A DNA stretch of 64,000 nt from Pterobdella sp. o SKG-2022 (GCA_964035795.1 OZ038325.1:3498277-3562276), one strand, 5' to 3'; shown: positions 1 through 11,118, counted from the stretch's first letter. The notes: generated from the letters alone by a model not told the origin. A program made the numbers and translations.

Positions 1-2178
1 GCTATCGATACGTGGTGGGAAGAAAAGACTGAAGAAGCTGAGAAAACAACCGAACTCACCAACAAACAGGGCCGGGGAGGTTCAATTCTCAAACTACTGA
101 AAAAAGAAAAACACACAAAAATAAAACCTTCGACAAATTTGAAATCTTTAGATGGCAGACAAACACTCTTTTCATCAGAAGATAAAATCATAAGATGGAA
201 AGAACACTTTGCATCAGCAGCCAGTTCCGATTCCACAGTAGACACTACGGCATACAGCGAGCTTCTACCTTCTATAATCACACTTGATGATGAAGAGGTA
301 GCAGATCTATCTAAGCCCCCTTCCATAATGGAGCTAACAAATGCTTTGAAGCAATGTAAATTAGAAACAGCTCCGGGTTTAGATGGAATCAGCTCAAATA
401 TGCTCAAAATTGGCGCCAATGAAACGGTATATTGGCTAAAAGTGATCTCAGACCAGATATGGGAAATGGAAACAATCCCAAGTGATTGGAAAAATCAAAT
501 AATAGTTCCAATTCACAAACATGGAGCAAGATCACTTTGTGAAAATTACCGAGGAATCGCCCTACTGTGTGTGGCTAGCAAAGTGTTTGGCAGAGCCATT
601 CTAAACAAAATGCAAAACGTCATAGAAAAACAACTGGGTGAAAACCAATGTGGTTTTAGGCCGAATAGAGGTTGCTGCGACCAAATATATGCAGCGAAGA
701 TCCTGATGCAGAGGGCAAAGGAATTTCAAAAGCCCATTCATCTCTGCTTCATTGATCTCCAAAAGGCCTACGACACAGTCAACCGAGACGCTCTCTGGGA
801 AATTCTGTCGAAATCCTTCAGCTTGCCAGAAAAAATAATTCGCATCCTTAAAGCTCTCCATAGCTGTACAACAGGAGCGATCCGGGCTGATGGACAGTTG
901 TCCGATGAGTTTCCCATCAGCGTTGGGGTGAAACAAGGAGATGTGCTGGCTCCTATGCTTTTTAATACATACCTCGACGCTGTGATAAGAGTGGCACTCA
1001 AGAACCACCCAGACAAAGGCATTCGCATTGAATATAGCCACAATGCCCCGTTGATGCATAACAGTCGCTATAAGCTAGAAGAGGCTATAACAGTACAATC
1101 AATAGCTTATGCCGATGATATAATGATCACGAGCGACAACATCAAAGACCTGGAATGCCTTGTCACTTCAATAGATGACGTTTGCATCAAATTTGGACTG
1201 AGAATAAACTTCAGCAAAACAAAATACATGACCATTCTACCAAAAAACTCAATTCCAAGCCTCAACACAACGCTGGCAATACGTAACGATATAAACATCG
1301 AACAAGTGACACAGTTTAAATACCTGGGCAGTATCTTAAACAGTGACAACACAGTCGATGCAGAAGTTGAATCACGTATAAATAAAGCATCCCAAGTCTT
1401 TCGCAGCCTTAGTCGGTTGGTATGGTATCAACGAAAAATAAAAGTTTCCACCAAACTGAAACTTTTCAAAGCCATTATAATACCAACTCTATTATACGGC
1501 AGCGAAACTTGGAATGTTCTTCAATGCCACATACAGCGTCTCCAAGTATTCACAAACAGGTGTCTGAGAATCATCACGGGGACTTCTCTTTGGGACAAAC
1601 TGAGAAACACCCAACTACGATGTAATTCAAAAATAGAGCGAGTTGACGTGATGATTCAACGAAGAAGACTCCAGTGGCTTGGGCACTTGGAAAGAATGGA
1701 AAATTCAAGGCTCCAAAAGAAATTAATGGTGAGCAAAATTGCTGAAGGTTCACGGTCTCAAGGTGGTCAAAAGAAGAGATGGCATGACCTAATATATACA
1801 GACCTAAAAAAGCTAAACATTGTTGACACCTGGAAAACAGAAGCTCGCAACAGAAACGATTGGCGCAAAAATATCAAATCGCTATCGCAAAAAATAAATG
1901 AAGAAGCTGAAAGAAACGAGCAATCAAAAAAAGATTTGAAAAAAAATATTTTTGATGTTCACTCCAAAAGCTCTCCATTCCAATGCCAGCATCCAGGTTG
2001 CAACAAAATAGCGGTCAACAAGGCAGGTCTGACAAACCACATTCGCCAAGTCCACAAAGCACCATCATTACAACATTGCCCGAATTGCAATAACGTTTTC
2101 AAAAAACAAGGACTTCATAACCACGTGAAGAAATGTTCCAGAAATCAATCTTCAGTGCACCTACTGTCAAGTGGATAA
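1..2178 (+). CDS. Reverse transcriptase with two C-terminal zinc fingers
   Basis: The frame is open from the left edge (725 codons seen). RT motifs in order: PGLDGISSNML (about 380), IIVPIHKHG and ENYRGIALL, GFRPNRGCCDQ, FIDLQKAYDTVNR, GVKQGDVLAPMLFN, catalytic AYADDIM (about 1110), KYLGSILN, then the RRRLQWLGHLERM thumb-type region. The C-terminus has finger 1 C-x4-C-x12-H-x4-H (about 1981-2058) and finger 2 C-x2-C-x11-H-x3-C (about 2080-2135). The catalytic YADD is intact. The first ATG-type start in the window is internal, so the true start is off-window. Confidence 0.93.
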   Translation, partial: AIDTWWEEKTEEAEKTTELTNKQGRGGSILKLLKKEKHTKIKPSTNLKSLDGRQTLFSSEDKIIRWKEHFASAASSDSTVDTTAYSELLPSIITLDDEEVADLSKPPSIMELTNALKQCKLETAPGLDGISSNMLKIGANETVYWLKVISDQIWEMETIPSDWKNQIIVPIHKHGARSLCENYRGIALLCVASKVFGRAILNKMQNVIEKQLGENQCGFRPNRGCCDQIYAAKILMQRAKEFQKPIHLCFIDLQKAYDTVNRDALWEILSKSFSLPEKIIRILKALHSCTTGAIRADGQLSDEFPISVGVKQGDVLAPMLFNTYLDAVIRVALKNHPDKGIRIEYSHNAPLMHNSRYKLEEAITVQSIAYADDIMITSDNIKDLECLVTSIDDVCIKFGLRINFSKTKYMTILPKNSIPSLNTTLAIRNDINIEQVTQFKYLGSILNSDNTVDAEVESRINKASQVFRSLSRLVWYQRKIKVSTKLKLFKAIIIPTLLYGSETWNVLQCHIQRLQVFTNRCLRIITGTSLWDKLRNTQLRCNSKIERVDVMIQRRRLQWLGHLERMENSRLQKKLMVSKIAEGSRSQGGQKKRWHDLIYTDLKKLNIVDTWKTEARNRNDWRKNIKSLSQKINEEAERNEQSKKDLKKNIFDVHSKSSPFQCQHPGCNKIAVNKAGLTNHIRQVHKAPSLQHCPNCNNVFKKQGLHNHVKKCSRNQSSVHLLSSG

Positions 2179-2186
2179 CGCACTTC

Positions 2187-2189
<3 letters not shown>
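1..2189 (+). mobile_element. ZF-LINE copy 1 (RT part, runs off left edge)
   Basis: This non-LTR retrotransposon copy is open at base 1 and ends at GTGGATAACGC..CCAAG followed directly by (TG)n. Its reading frame is uninterrupted from base 1 to the stop at 2178, making it the best preserved RT of this family in the window. No EN part is visible because the 5' side is outside. Confidence 0.92.
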
Positions 2190-2220
<31 letters not shown>

Positions 2221-2234
2221 TGTGTGTGTTTGTA
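2190..2234 (+). repeat. (TG)n tract between two ZF-LINE copies
   Basis: About 45 bases of TG with a few TTTG interruptions join the 3' end of copy 1 to the truncated copy 2. Confidence 0.9.
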
Positions 2235-2718
2235 TGATAGCAACAATCAAAACAACAACAATCGAAACAACAAAAGTAACAGCAACAACAATAATAGCCA
2301 TAACAATCAAAACAATAACAATCGAAATAACAAGGGCAACAACAACAATAGCAACAATAATAGCATTAGCAACAACAACAACAACAATAGCAACAATCAA
2401 AATGATTGCAGCAACAACAACAGCAAAAATCAAATCAATAGCAACAACAACAATCAAAAAAACAGGAGCAACAACAACAATCAAAACATTAGCAACATTA
2501 TTAGCAGTTCTGACAACGCCTTATCCTGCACGTTTCCAGGATGCAACAGTAAAGCAAATCTGGCAAACCACGCGAAACAGAAGCATCAGACACAAGCAAG
2601 CATAAAGTGTCAATACTGCGGGCTGAACTTCAAACCACAAGGCATTTATAACCACAAGAAAAAATGCTCATGTCTCAATTCTTTGCACCTACCTCATGGT
2701 GGATGAATTCAAGAACAG
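2235..2718 (+). mobile_element. ZF-LINE copy 2 (3' fragment, Asn-rich)
   Basis: A 5'-truncated copy starts inside TG repeat. A (CAA/AAC)n-like stretch (2236-2510) encoding Asn/Ser/Gln repeats leads in frame into the two C-terminal fingers (CTFPGCNSKANLANH and CQYCGLNFKPQGIYNHKKKC) and the terminal SLHLPHGG, stop at 2704-2706. It is followed by (TG)n. In copy 1 the linker before the fingers is short and not Asn-rich. Confidence 0.85.
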
Positions 2719-2788
<70 letters not shown>

Positions 2789-2793
2789 TGTGT
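2719..2793 (+). repeat. (TG)n tract after ZF-LINE copy 2
   Basis: About 75 bases of nearly perfect TG directly after the 3' end of copy 2. Confidence 0.92.
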
Positions 2794-3317
2794 TGTTCCG
2801 TTTAGTTAGATATTTATACTTTTAAACCCTCCATTTGCAATATAAAAGGAAAAGCATTATTAACCATGTAAATAAAGATAACATAAAAATATAATAAAAA
2901 ATAAAATAATAATAAATATACACTTTAGCGCGCAAATAATATAATAAACTCTAAAATATTAACATCCTCATAAAAATATTATTAATAAATCACCAAAACA
3001 AATATCAGTGTGATGAATATGAAGAATCAAACGGGAAAGGGGAAATGGGTGGATTAGTAATACTAGGATGATGGATGTATGAGCAACTGATTGATTGATA
3101 AATAATTACATTAAGGAATAGATAATGGATAAATGAATGGTCAGCTGGTTGGTTAAATGGATAAAAAACAGTTAGATAAATGGTTGAATGAATGGGGATT
3201 ATTGGGGTAATAATGGCTGTTTGAAGGACACTTGAACTATGTAGAAATGTTATCTAAAGTGTTTTAATATAAACTTTAGCCTGTATATCTGCGCACATAA
3301 AAACAAATATTCAGAGG
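2794..3317. other. AT-rich intervening DNA, degenerate ATGG repeats
   Basis: No gene is seen. From about 3055 to 3200 the sequence is a degenerate tetranucleotide (GGAT/ATGG/GATA) tract, a probable decayed microsatellite. Confidence 0.6.
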
Positions 3318-3340
3318 TACACACACACACACTTCTGCAT

Positions 3341-3655
3341 TTATCCACCGTGAGGCAGGTGCACAGAAGGATTGAGAGTAGAACATTTCTTTTGGTGGTT
3401 GTGAATGCATTGTCGTTTGAAACTCAGCCCGCAATACTGACATAAGATACTTTCATGAGTTCTGTGCCTTTGTCTTACATGGTTAGCTAAGCCAGCTTTA
3501 TTGGCAGCTATTTTGTTGCAACCGGGAAACATGCAAGAAAGCCTTTGAACAGAGTTGTTTTTGTTGTCTGAGTTATCGTAGTCGCTCTTATATCGACCTC
3601 TAGCAAAATTTTTTTTTTGCTTTTTCTGTTGATTCCTTACGTGCATTGAGGTCAT
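3341..3655 (-). pseudogene. ZF-LINE copy 3, zinc-finger end
   Basis: It encodes CMFPGCNKIAANKAGLANH and CQYCGLSFKRQCIHNHQKKC, then the terminal VHLPHGG. Both fingers keep their metal ligands. It is separated by a frameshift from the RT upstream. Confidence 0.85.
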
Positions 3656-3761
3656 GAAGAAGGTTGTAGATGTTGGTGCGCCATTTCTTTCTATCTCTCG
3701 CTTCTGTTTTCCAACTCGTCACCATATTTACTTCTTTCAGGTCTGCATGTATGAGGTCATG

Positions 3762-5788
3762 TCACCTCTGTTTTTGTCCTCTTTGATGCCTATTACCATC
3801 CATTATCTTACTTACTAGAATTTTTTTCGGCAATCGATCATCATGCATTCTCTCCACGTGACCAAGCCATTGGAGTCTTTTTTTCTGAATCATCACATCA
3901 ACCCTGTCTATATTCGCTTTGTTCCAAAGTTGGGTATTTCTAATTATTTTCCATAGTGAAGTGCCAGTGATGCTTCTCAGGCATCTGTTAATAAATACTT
4001 GTAGTCGTTGGATTTTGTGCTGTAGGAGGTTCCAGGTCTCACTGTCATACAGAAGTGTTGGTAGGATAACCGCTTTAAAAAGTTTCAGTTTAGTCAAAAC
4101 TTTTATTTTTGGCTGGTACCATACCAGTCTACTGATGCTACGGAAAACTTGCGATTCCACCTCTGCGTCAACTGTATTTTCACTGCTTAAGATGCTTCCG
4201 AGATACTTGAACATAGATACCTCTTCTACTTTTTTTCCATCCTCGATTGACAGCCTTGTAATGTTGTTCGAATTCGTGTTGTTGCTATTGTCGTCTGTAT
4301 TGGAGTTATTGTTACTGATGTGGTTGTTAATGATATTACTAAAATAGTAGTTGTTGTTAATGTGTGTGTTGCTGCTGATGTGGTTGTTGTCGATAATATT
4401 TTTGTTGTGCACCAAAAAAAGTCCTATTTTTCTGACATGGTTGTTGTCGTTGAATTGAGAGGATCTTGGTGATGACCGATACCGCGTGGAGGTGATACCT
4501 GAAGACAGACTGTACGTGTAGTCACTGATGTTGTTGCTGCCGTAGATGTTGTTATTGCTGTTGTTGTGGTTGTCACTGGTGTTGTTGCAGATGTTGTTGT
4601 CACTGATGTTGTTGTCGCTGAAGTTGTTATTGATATTGTTGTTGAAGTTCTCTGGTAAGATTGACATAAACTTGGTTTTGCTTATGTTCATTTTTATTCC
4701 AAACTTTGCGAAGGTATCACTGAAGGATTTGACGACGCATTGAAGACTCAATATTGCTGCATGTAAGCATTATGTCACCTGCATAAGCTAGGTTTTGAAC
4801 AATTGTGCATCTCTCAAGCTTATGACGACTGTTTTGCATCAGCGGAGCATTATTGGTGTAGTCCAATTGAATGCCTTTATCAGGATGAAGTTTGAGTGCC
4901 ACTTTGATTACCGCATCAAGATACATATTGAATAATATTGGGGCTAAAACATCTTCTTGTTTCACTCCTACGTTGTATGGGAATTTCTCAGACAACTTTC
5001 CTTCATCACGTATTACACCAACTGAACCACTGTGAAGGGCTTTAATTATACGGATGATTTTATCTGGAATGTTGAAGGACTTTCTTAACACTTCCCACAA
5101 GGCATCTCTGTTTACAGTATCATAGGCCTTTTGTAAATCCACGAAGCAGCTTTATTGAACTCAATTGCTCTTAGCATTAAAATTCTTGCAAAAAAACTTG
5201 ATCACAACAGCTTCTATTTGGTCTGAAACCACACTGATTTTCTCCCAATTAACTTTCAACAATATTTTGCATCCTATTCAGAAAAGCTCTGCCAAAAACT
5301 TTGTTAGCTACGTATAGTAGGGCTATACCTCTGTAGTTTTCACACCGTGATCTAGAACAATGTTTGTGGATTGGGACTATAACTTGGCTTTTCCAATCTT
5401 TTGGGATGGTTTCTGTCTCCCATATTTTGTCTGAGATCACCTTCAACCAGCCTACAGATACTTCAGTACCAGCTTTGAGCATGTTTGAGCTTATTTCGTC
5501 GATACCTTGGACCGTTTCTAATTTTGATTGCTTCAATGCTTTCAACAGCTCTGCTTTTGAGATCGGTCTTGACATCACCTCTACAGCTTCGGCATCAAGT
5601 GTAGTTGATGGGTATATCAGCTCATTGTATGCTTCATTATCTACTACGGCGTCTGTTTTGGCATACTTTTCAAAATATGTCTTCCATCTAAGGAGTTTTT
5701 TGTCTGATGAAATTATCAAGCTTGTACCGTCTTCAGATCTTAGTTTTGTTGTGGTCTTTAGTCTAGAGGTTTTCGCTAACTTTAACAT
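3762..5788 (-). pseudogene. ZF-LINE copy 3, broken RT with Asn-rich insert
   Basis: Three frame-shifted pieces (5788-5249, 5142-4717, 4751-3762). They carry KAELLKALKQSKLE, CENYRGIALLYVANK, MDLQKAYDTVNRDALWEV, GVKQEDVLAPILFN and AYAGDIMLT (catalytic D replaced by G). Between MSILPEN and FKYLGSIL, where other copies have about 25 residues, this copy has about 125 residues dominated by Asn, Ser, Asp and Ile (4260-4660). Confidence 0.88.
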
Positions 5789-6250
5789 TTTAGTATAGAC
5801 CCTCCACGGCCTTGTCTGGTAGATATTTCTGTTAGCCTTTCTGCCTCTTCAGCTTTTTTCTCCCACTATGTATCTATTGCTTTTCTGCAAGTTTTTTTTG
5901 ATAGTGCTTTTGCTTGGTTGTAGCAATGAGTTAGATCTTGGGGGACTGCATGACCATTTGCTTTCAAAGATTTTATTTGAAGGTGGTATTTTGATTTTTT
6001 CTCACAGAGTTTCCTCACTTCATCAGTAGCCCATTGTTTTTCAGACATTGTTTTTTTTGGCAAAGTTGTAATTGTAGCGTTTACAAAACTTTCTTTAAAA
6101 AGTTTGTATGTATCTTCAATGGGTTCATGAAAATTAATATTTTCCAAGTTACTTCCCAGTTTTTCTTTGAATTTTTTTTTTATTGTCTCCATTGAGATTT
6201 GTTGGATTTGTTATTCTTGTGTAAAGTTTATTTGTTGTGTTGAAATTTTT

Positions 6251-7074
6251 TTAAATTGTGTATTTCCTATTGGTGTTTAGTATTATTTTTGATATAACTA
6301 AATTATGGTTTGATATATGAATTGTTTTTCTACTGATTTTTGTGTCACATATTCGGGATCTATGTTGGTGGCTGATAAGGACATAATCGAGAACGTGGCC
6401 TCCTTTCTGGTTTGAGTGATGCCTCGTCCACTGATGTATTTTTTTGTGTGGGAAAATGGTATTGGTTATGATTAGATATTGTTGTTGCAAAAGTCTACCA
6501 ATCTTGTTTCATTCCTATTTCTTACATCAGTGTTGTGGGGGCCATGGAGCCGAGATGATATGTTGAGAGCTCCAACTCGAGCCTTAAAGTCTCCTAAAAC
6601 TATTACAAAGTCTTTCCTGTTTGACTCATCTATCTGCTGTTGTAAGACTTCGTAGAATTTTTCAGACTCGGTTTCGTCATCAACTTCTGTAGGCGCATAT
6701 ACAGCGATAACGTTCAAGTGGCTTTTGTTCACTTTCATTCTGATTTGCATCATTCTATAGGTACCTTCTTCTTTCCAAGCCGTACGCAGATTACCTCGAA
6801 GAGCAACAGCTACTCCTCTTTGGTTTCCGTCTTTCTTTTCTGCAAGCCCGGAAAATAGCACCATTGTTTCATCCACTTCCAGGATACCACTACCTACCCA
6901 CTGCACCTCTGACATAGCTAATAAAGACAAGTTTCTCAACTTCATTGTCTCAATTACATTTTTCAGTTTGAAGCTGAACTTTGTAGGTTTTCCCAGGCTT
7001 CTTACGTTCCAGCATCCAATGTATGTTCTCTCAACCTTCGTTTTTGAGGATATGGTGTGGTGTTTTTCCTGCAC
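6251..7074 (-). pseudogene. ZF-LINE copy 3, APE-type endonuclease
   Basis: It contains YIGCWNVRSLGK, LAMSEVQWVGSG, VYAPTEVDDE, LGDFKARVG and LDYVLIS then ISNHN. This is the exonuclease-endonuclease-phosphatase fold of LINE nickases. The conserved Asn of GDFN is Lys and the final SDH is SNH, so it is probably inactive. There is a frameshift near 6480. Confidence 0.87.
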
Positions 7075-7561
7075 TGGTATGTTATCAGCAATACGCAGTG
7101 AGTTCTGAATGAATTTTCAAGAAAAGATTTTTTTAAATTTTTGGACGAGACTTTGTTTAGTCCACTTTTAAACAAACAAAATCAAGGACGCCATCTTTTC
7201 AATTCTTGCAAATATTTGGCAAAACTTCAAAATTTCTTTTTGAACTTGATTTGACTGTTTTTTTATTTTCAATTAGTTATATTGATGAAACGAACGCTAT
7301 TTTTATATTTAAATTAGTTTCAAGATATTCAAATTTACGATAGTTAGATAGCTAATTAGAAAAAAATCTCAATTTCAAAGATTTAAACTTGAATAATGTC
7401 CACTGTTTATTTTTACAAATGTTTGTTACTTTTAATAAAAAATTTCAGCCTCTAAATTAAATAAAATTCGAAAATTCGCGGAGCCGTTCTACTCGTGACT
7501 AAAACACACACACTTCTTCTTTGTGCTTTTCCACTAAAGAGCAGGTGCACAAAAACTGGAA

Positions 7562-8065
7562 TCAATTGAACAGCCTGAAACACTTCTTGAGGTGGTTGGG
7601 TAGTCCCTGCTTTTTGAATTGTTTGTTGCAGTGTGGGCATGTCATGTGAATGGGAGCTTGGTGGGTTTGTCTAACATAATTTGCCAAACCACCTTTATTT
7701 TTCTCTAGAAAGATACAGCCAGGATGTTGATACTGAATAAGGAATGCTTCTGTATTTTTTTCTTTGACTATTTTGAATATTTCATTGCGCCATTCATTCC
7801 GATTCAATGCTTTTTGTTTCCACGTTTGTAACATGTTTAACTCTTCCAAGTCTTTGCCGATCACATCATTCCACCTTAGCTTCTGTCCTCCTTGCGTCTT
7901 TTTACCTCCTTGCATTCGAGCTGGCAGCAGTTTTTTCGGAATTCTGTTGTTCTCCATTCTTTGCAAATGTCTAAGCCATCGGAGTCTTCTTTGTTTTATC
8001 AAAACTTCCACTTGCTCGATGCTTGTCATTCTTCTCAGCTCGGTATTTCTCACTTTTTTCCACAA
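7562..8065 (-). pseudogene. ZF-LINE copy 4, RT C-terminus and fingers
   Basis: It contains KQRRLRWLRHLQRMENNRIPKK, a basic linker, then CIFLEKNKGGLANYVRQTH and CPHCNKQFKKQGLPNHLKKC. In finger 1 the first His (NH) is Tyr and the first cysteine pair is rearranged, so that finger is weakened. Confidence 0.82.
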
Positions 8066-8401
8066 GGATATACCTGTGATTATTTTGAGGCACCTTGTTA
8101 CAAATACCTGGAGACGTTGTATTTGAGAATTAAAAGGACACCATGTTTCACTGCCGTAGAGGAGGACAGATAGAATGATGGATCTGAAGAGTTTTATTTT
8201 TGTACCTAACTTTACTGATGTTTTCTACCATATTAACCTACTTAAACCTCGGAAAACCTTTGAAGCCTTACTTAACCTATTATTGATATCTTCTTCAATT
8301 AAACTATCATTTGATAATATACTTCCTAAATATTTAAAACTATTGACTATTTCTATATTCATTGGGGTTTGGTGTGTCATAGATTGGCTTGATTCAGGAG
8401 T

Positions 8402-9385
8402 CTAATGCATGTACTTAGTTTTTGCCAATTTCAATTGTATGCCGAAGTTGTTGAAAGTTTGGTTGACAGTTTGTACTAGGCAGTTCAGATCATCTAGGTT
8501 GTTGCTTACCAAAACTATATCATCGGCGTATGCCAGACTCTGTATCATTATTTTTTGGTTCAATTTATGGCGGTAATTGAATAGGATTGGGGCATCGTCG
8601 CAATACTCTAGTGAAACACCTTTATCAGGGTGCTTGTTCATTGCAACTCGTGTCACTGTGTCGAGAAAGTGATTGAAGAAGACTGGGGCAAGGGCATTTC
8701 CTTGTTTTACTCCTACATTGATTGGAAACTCTTCAGATGTTTGCTCTTCTGCTCGAACGATTCCTGTTGTGTTGTGGTGCAAGGCTTGTAGGATGCGAAT
8801 GATCTTATCTGGTATGCTGAAGGATTTTCTGAGAGATTGCCACAATGCTTCCCTGTTTATCGAATCATACGCTTTTTGTAGGTCGATGAAGCAAAAATAT
8901 AGTGGTCTGTTGAATTCTCGGGCTTTCTGTATCAGCATTCTTGCCACGTATCCTCTTTTTGGACGAAAGCCACATTGGTTTTCTTCAAGTTGGGTATCCA
9001 GCACGTGTTTCAATTTGTTCAATATGGCCTTACCAACAACCTTGCTTGCCACCGACATTAGTGAAATTTCCCGGTAGTTTGTGCATTCCAATTTGCTGCC
9101 TTTTTTGTAGATTGGGACAATGATCTGTTTTCTCCAATCAGCTGGCACTGTTTCTTCTAACCATATCTGATCTGAGGTTATCTTCAGCCAGTTTACCGCA
9201 GCTTCAGCTCCCAGTTTGAGCATGTTTGAGTTCACATCATTGATTCCTGCAGCTATGTTAGATTTGCATTGTTTCAAAGCTGATTCTAGTTCTGGTTTTG
9301 TAGGGGGTAAGGCGAGAAGTTCCTTCAAGTCATCTTCAAGGCTCATCTTTGGAAGAGGAAAATCATCATATGCTGTGGGTAACAC
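8402..9385 (-). pseudogene. ZF-LINE copy 4, reverse transcriptase
   Basis: The open frame carries LESALKQCKSNIAAGINDVN, CTNYREISLMSVASK, ENQCGFRPKRGYV, CFIDLQKAYDSINREALW, VGVKQGNALAPVFFN and LAYADDIVLVS with intact YADD. The frame breaks at both ends. Confidence 0.88.
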
Positions 9386-9529
9386 AGTTGAATTTGCGTT
9401 TGCATTCGTTTCAAAATAACTTTTCCATCTCTTTATTTTTGACGAAGATTCAATTAATTGTCTTATTGTCTGCTTCTAGAATTCCATGGACATATTTTAT
9501 TTTAGATTGCTTAGTTATTTTGAGAGATT

Positions 9530-10666
9530 TCAGAATTGACCCACCACGACCATTTTTAATTTTCTGTTCAGCTTGTAAATCTCTTTCTTTAGCTTTCTTT
9601 TCCCACCAATCATTGAGCGCTTTTCTGCATGCATTTTGACCTCTTTTTTAACCAAATTATAATTATTTTTGAGGCTTAGAGGGATTGACTCCCCACGTTG
9701 TTTGAGATTGAGTATTTTGAGATATAGATTACTCTTTTTTTCTATTACTTCTTTAACTTCTTTTGTAATCCACTCTTTCTCTAATATTTTTCTTTTTTGG
9801 TTAACAGCTATTAATGGCATTAATGAATGTAGATTTGAACCGGCTCCATATTTGTTCAACTGAACCTTCCTGGTTAGTTTCTAGTATATTATTGTTCAAC
9901 TCATGTTTGAAATTGTTTATTGTTTGTATGGATAGATCTTTAGGATTTTTAATGAAATTAAGACGTTTATTATTGTTAATGTATTGTTTTTTATATTTTT
10001 TTTTTGATAGTTGGATAGAAGATATTATGTTATGATGTGAAATGTTCTTGGTTGTCCTGTATGCTCTTGTATCAGTAATTAGTGAACGATATTCTTGGTT
10101 GATTAGGACATAGTCAAACACATGCCCTTCTTCTTTTTGCCCCGGATGAGACCATGTCCATTGATGAATTTTCTTGTGGGGGAATATCGTATTGCTGATA
10201 ACAAGGCTATTTTGATTACACAGATCAACCAATCTTGTTCCGTTTTGATTCTTTTTATCTGGGTTGTGTGGGCCATGTAGTCTGGAAGGTGTTGTTGAAG
10301 ATCCTACCCTAGCGTTGAAGTCTCCAAGTGTGATTATGACATTTTTTAGTTTGTTTCAGCAACTAAATCTTGAAGTTTTTCATAGAAATTTTCAGCTTAA
10401 ATGGCTACGTCGACTTCAGTAGGGGCATAAACTGCAACGATGCTCGTGTATGTACTTTCTAACTGCAACCTCACTTTCAAAAGTCTTTCGGATAGAGGGT
10501 TGAAAGTACCATTTTTTTTGAAATCCATTCGCATTTTGTTCTTCAACACCACCGCTACTCCTCTTTGATTGAGACTCCTTTTTTCATCAAGTCCAGAAAG
10601 ATAATGGTAGATTCTTCTAGCTCTAGTACTTTGAACGTTCCAACAACGGATTTTCAATTTGTCCAA
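9530..10666 (-). pseudogene. ZF-LINE copy 4, broken endonuclease and linker
   Basis: Pieces at 10666-10397 (KIRCWNVQST..., RGVAVVLKNKMR, VYAPTEVD), then 10232-9801 (VDLCNQNSLVISNTIFPHKKIHQ, FDYVLINQEY) and 9859-9530 (EWITKEVKEVIEKKSNLYLK). The frame is broken at least twice. Confidence 0.8.
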
Positions 10667-10954
10667 TTTTTTTCAGTTTTTTTGAGGATCTCTAATGTGG
10701 TGTCATATTTCAAACTTGTTAGGGATCAGCTTAACGAAGTTTCTTTTTAATTTTTTTCGATTATTTCAAACTTCAATTAATTTTCTTTTATAATTTATTT
10801 TCTTTGTTCACTTTTAACCAGCTATACCAAAAATGCCATCTTTGTTTACTTCTTCCAGAACTTTATTAAACTTGAAGTTTTACAATTATGAGCTTATTTA
10901 TGAATTTTAAATATAGTGAAATTCGAAAAAATCATGGAGCCATCTTACTCGTGA

Positions 10955-10956
<2 letters not shown>

Positions 10957-11019
<63 letters not shown>

Positions 11020-11026
11020 CACACAG
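10957..11026 (+). repeat. (CA)n tract running into exon 1 acceptor
   Basis: About 60 bases of perfect CA, then AAAACACACAG and the exon. It is also the 5' flank of ZF-LINE copy 4. There is no polypyrimidine tract. Confidence 0.93.
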
Positions 11027-11118
11027 CAAAACCCATAGTGAACACAGTGAAACAGTTACAGTTAAAGAAAAACGATTTTGAAACCCTCAAGATTATCGGC
11101 AGGGGAGCGTTTGGGGAG
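11027..11118 (+). CDS. MRCK exon 1 (in window): kinase start, glycine loop
   Basis: The exon begins after a long (CA)n tract ending ACACAG and ends at GAG|gtgagg. It enters in phase (two bases of a split codon, then AAA CCC) and encodes the linker before the kinase and the glycine-rich nucleotide-binding loop GRGAFGE. MRCK proteins carry WAKP at the matching start, so an upstream exon ending in W plus one base is expected but is not found in 1-11026, which is all retroelement. Confidence 0.93.

Larger units (their letters stand above)
3318..7500 (-). mobile_element. ZF-LINE copy 3, near full length, degenerate
   Basis: A (CA)7 tract lies at 3318-3332, then the 3' end of the element (complement of VHLPHGG-stop and GGATAAATGCAGAAG). 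Reading back: fingers 3655-3341, RT C-part 4751-3762, RT core 5142-4717, RT N-part 5788-5249, linker 6192-5866, endonuclease 7074-6251, 5' UTR to about 7499. The 5' end abuts aaaacacacacac, which is the 3' flank of the next copy. Frameshifts separate the pieces, GDFN is GDFK in the endonuclease and YADD is YAGD in the RT, so this copy is dead. Confidence 0.9.
7501..10956 (-). mobile_element. ZF-LINE copy 4, near full length
   Basis: The short CA tract 7501-7513 leads into its 3' end; the fingers and RT C-part are at 8065-7562, the RT at 9385-8402, the linker at 9859-9530, and the endonuclease pieces at 10232-9801 and 10666-10397. The 5' end at about 10956 (complement of GTCACGAGTAAGATGGCTCC) abuts the (CA)n before exon 1. 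The 5' ends of copies 3 and 4 are alignable. It stacks head-to-tail with copy 3. Confidence 0.9.

Noticed and set aside
2167..2484. Minus-strand ORF rich in Val and Ile looking like membrane segments
   Set aside because: It is the reverse reading of the (CAA/AAC)n and (TG)n tracts of ZF-LINE copy 2; the plus frame ends in recognisable zinc fingers.
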